Positions 63,920 through 64,000 of a stretch of 64,000 nucleotides of DNA are shown here, piece after piece. This stretch comes from Priestia megaterium. GTDB taxonomy: Bacteria > Bacillota > Bacilli > Bacillales > Bacillaceae_H. The translations under genes and the position numbers were made by a program. The DNA is taken from assembly GCF_009497655.1 (NCBI RefSeq), contig NZ_CP023317.1, positions 3,191,501 through 3,255,500 on the forward strand, read 5' to 3'. The notes under the pieces are model-generated. The model ran no database searches. It worked only from the letters and a program-made list of their open reading frames with translations, and was not told the DNA's origin. Each line of letters begins with the position of its first letter. The first letter of the stretch is position 1.

Positions 63920-64000
63920 TATACCTCTTCTCATTATCTACAGCTCTAGAAAGTTAATAATTGATTTAAAGTCTATTTGACATGTAAAAAACCCAACTTT

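Overview
The window looks like chromosomal DNA from a low-GC, spore-forming Bacillus relative, most likely Priestia (Bacillus) megaterium. The reasons are strong AGGAGG ribosome-binding sites, SigA-type promoters, a B-type RNase P RNA, spore-associated genes (BclA-like, GerPF-like), and a glucose dehydrogenase that closely resembles the B. megaterium enzymes. There is no phage, insertion sequence, CRISPR array, tRNA or rRNA operon. The species assignment is inference.

Region by region. 1-8.6 kb is an organosulfur-scavenging block: a truncated fumarate-reductase-like flavoprotein, an M20 amidohydrolase with an NtaA/YxeK-type monooxygenase, and, divergently, an SfnG-type dimethylsulfone monooxygenase with an acyl-CoA-dehydrogenase-like partner. 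The block is interrupted by a scar of two decayed genes and by a structured repeat. 8.7-18.4 kb holds a quinone-reductase-like gene, a complete BceRS-BceAB peptide-antibiotic detoxification module, an aminotransferase and a PadR/DUF2812 pair. 18.4-23.5 kb is one long minus-strand operon for persulfide handling: CstR-type sensor, three TusA domains, five rhodanese or rhodanese-like domains, DsrE, persulfide dioxygenase and TauE exporter. It resembles B. subtilis yrk and S. aureus cst and carries several reiterated CstR-like operators. 23.8-30 kb has a Trp/His/Gln/Pro tandem-repeat protein, a BclA-like spore-surface protein, fabI, a LysR/EamA pair and small membrane proteins. 29.6-33.9 kb is a beta-glucoside PTS locus (GntR regulator, BglP, BglH) with its operator inside the promoter spacer. 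34-45 kb contains an NCS1 permease, an excalibur protein, a class A beta-lactamase and several regulator/exporter pairs (XRE-cupin/LysE, LysR/MFS, LysR/LysE), plus an alkyltransferase-like protein.

45.3-45.7 kb encodes RNase P RNA (rnpB) on the minus strand, next to a PHP histidinol-phosphatase. 47-57 kb has a GGDEF protein, metallo-hydrolase, DUF4003, glucose dehydrogenase, nitroreductase plus aldehyde dehydrogenase, DUF2254, and LemA/TPM. 57.4-60 kb carries a polysaccharide deacetylase, a family 2 glycosyltransferase and a GerPF-like spore protein. 60.2-62.3 kb has a cysteine-free HxlR regulator and two paralogous azoreductases with YodB-like operator repeats.

The most unusual non-coding feature is a composite repeat found at about 3.0, 38.7, 49.6 and 55.7 kb. 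It is a terminator-like hairpin followed by a structured segment of about 140 nt. The two full copies differ by compensatory base changes in two helices, one of which would form a pseudoknot. Other points of interest are short leader ORFs in front of sfnG and of an MFS exporter, a terminator-containing leader in front of the NtaA-type gene, and several unannotated small ORFs. All functional names come from sequence reading and family knowledge; no database search was run.
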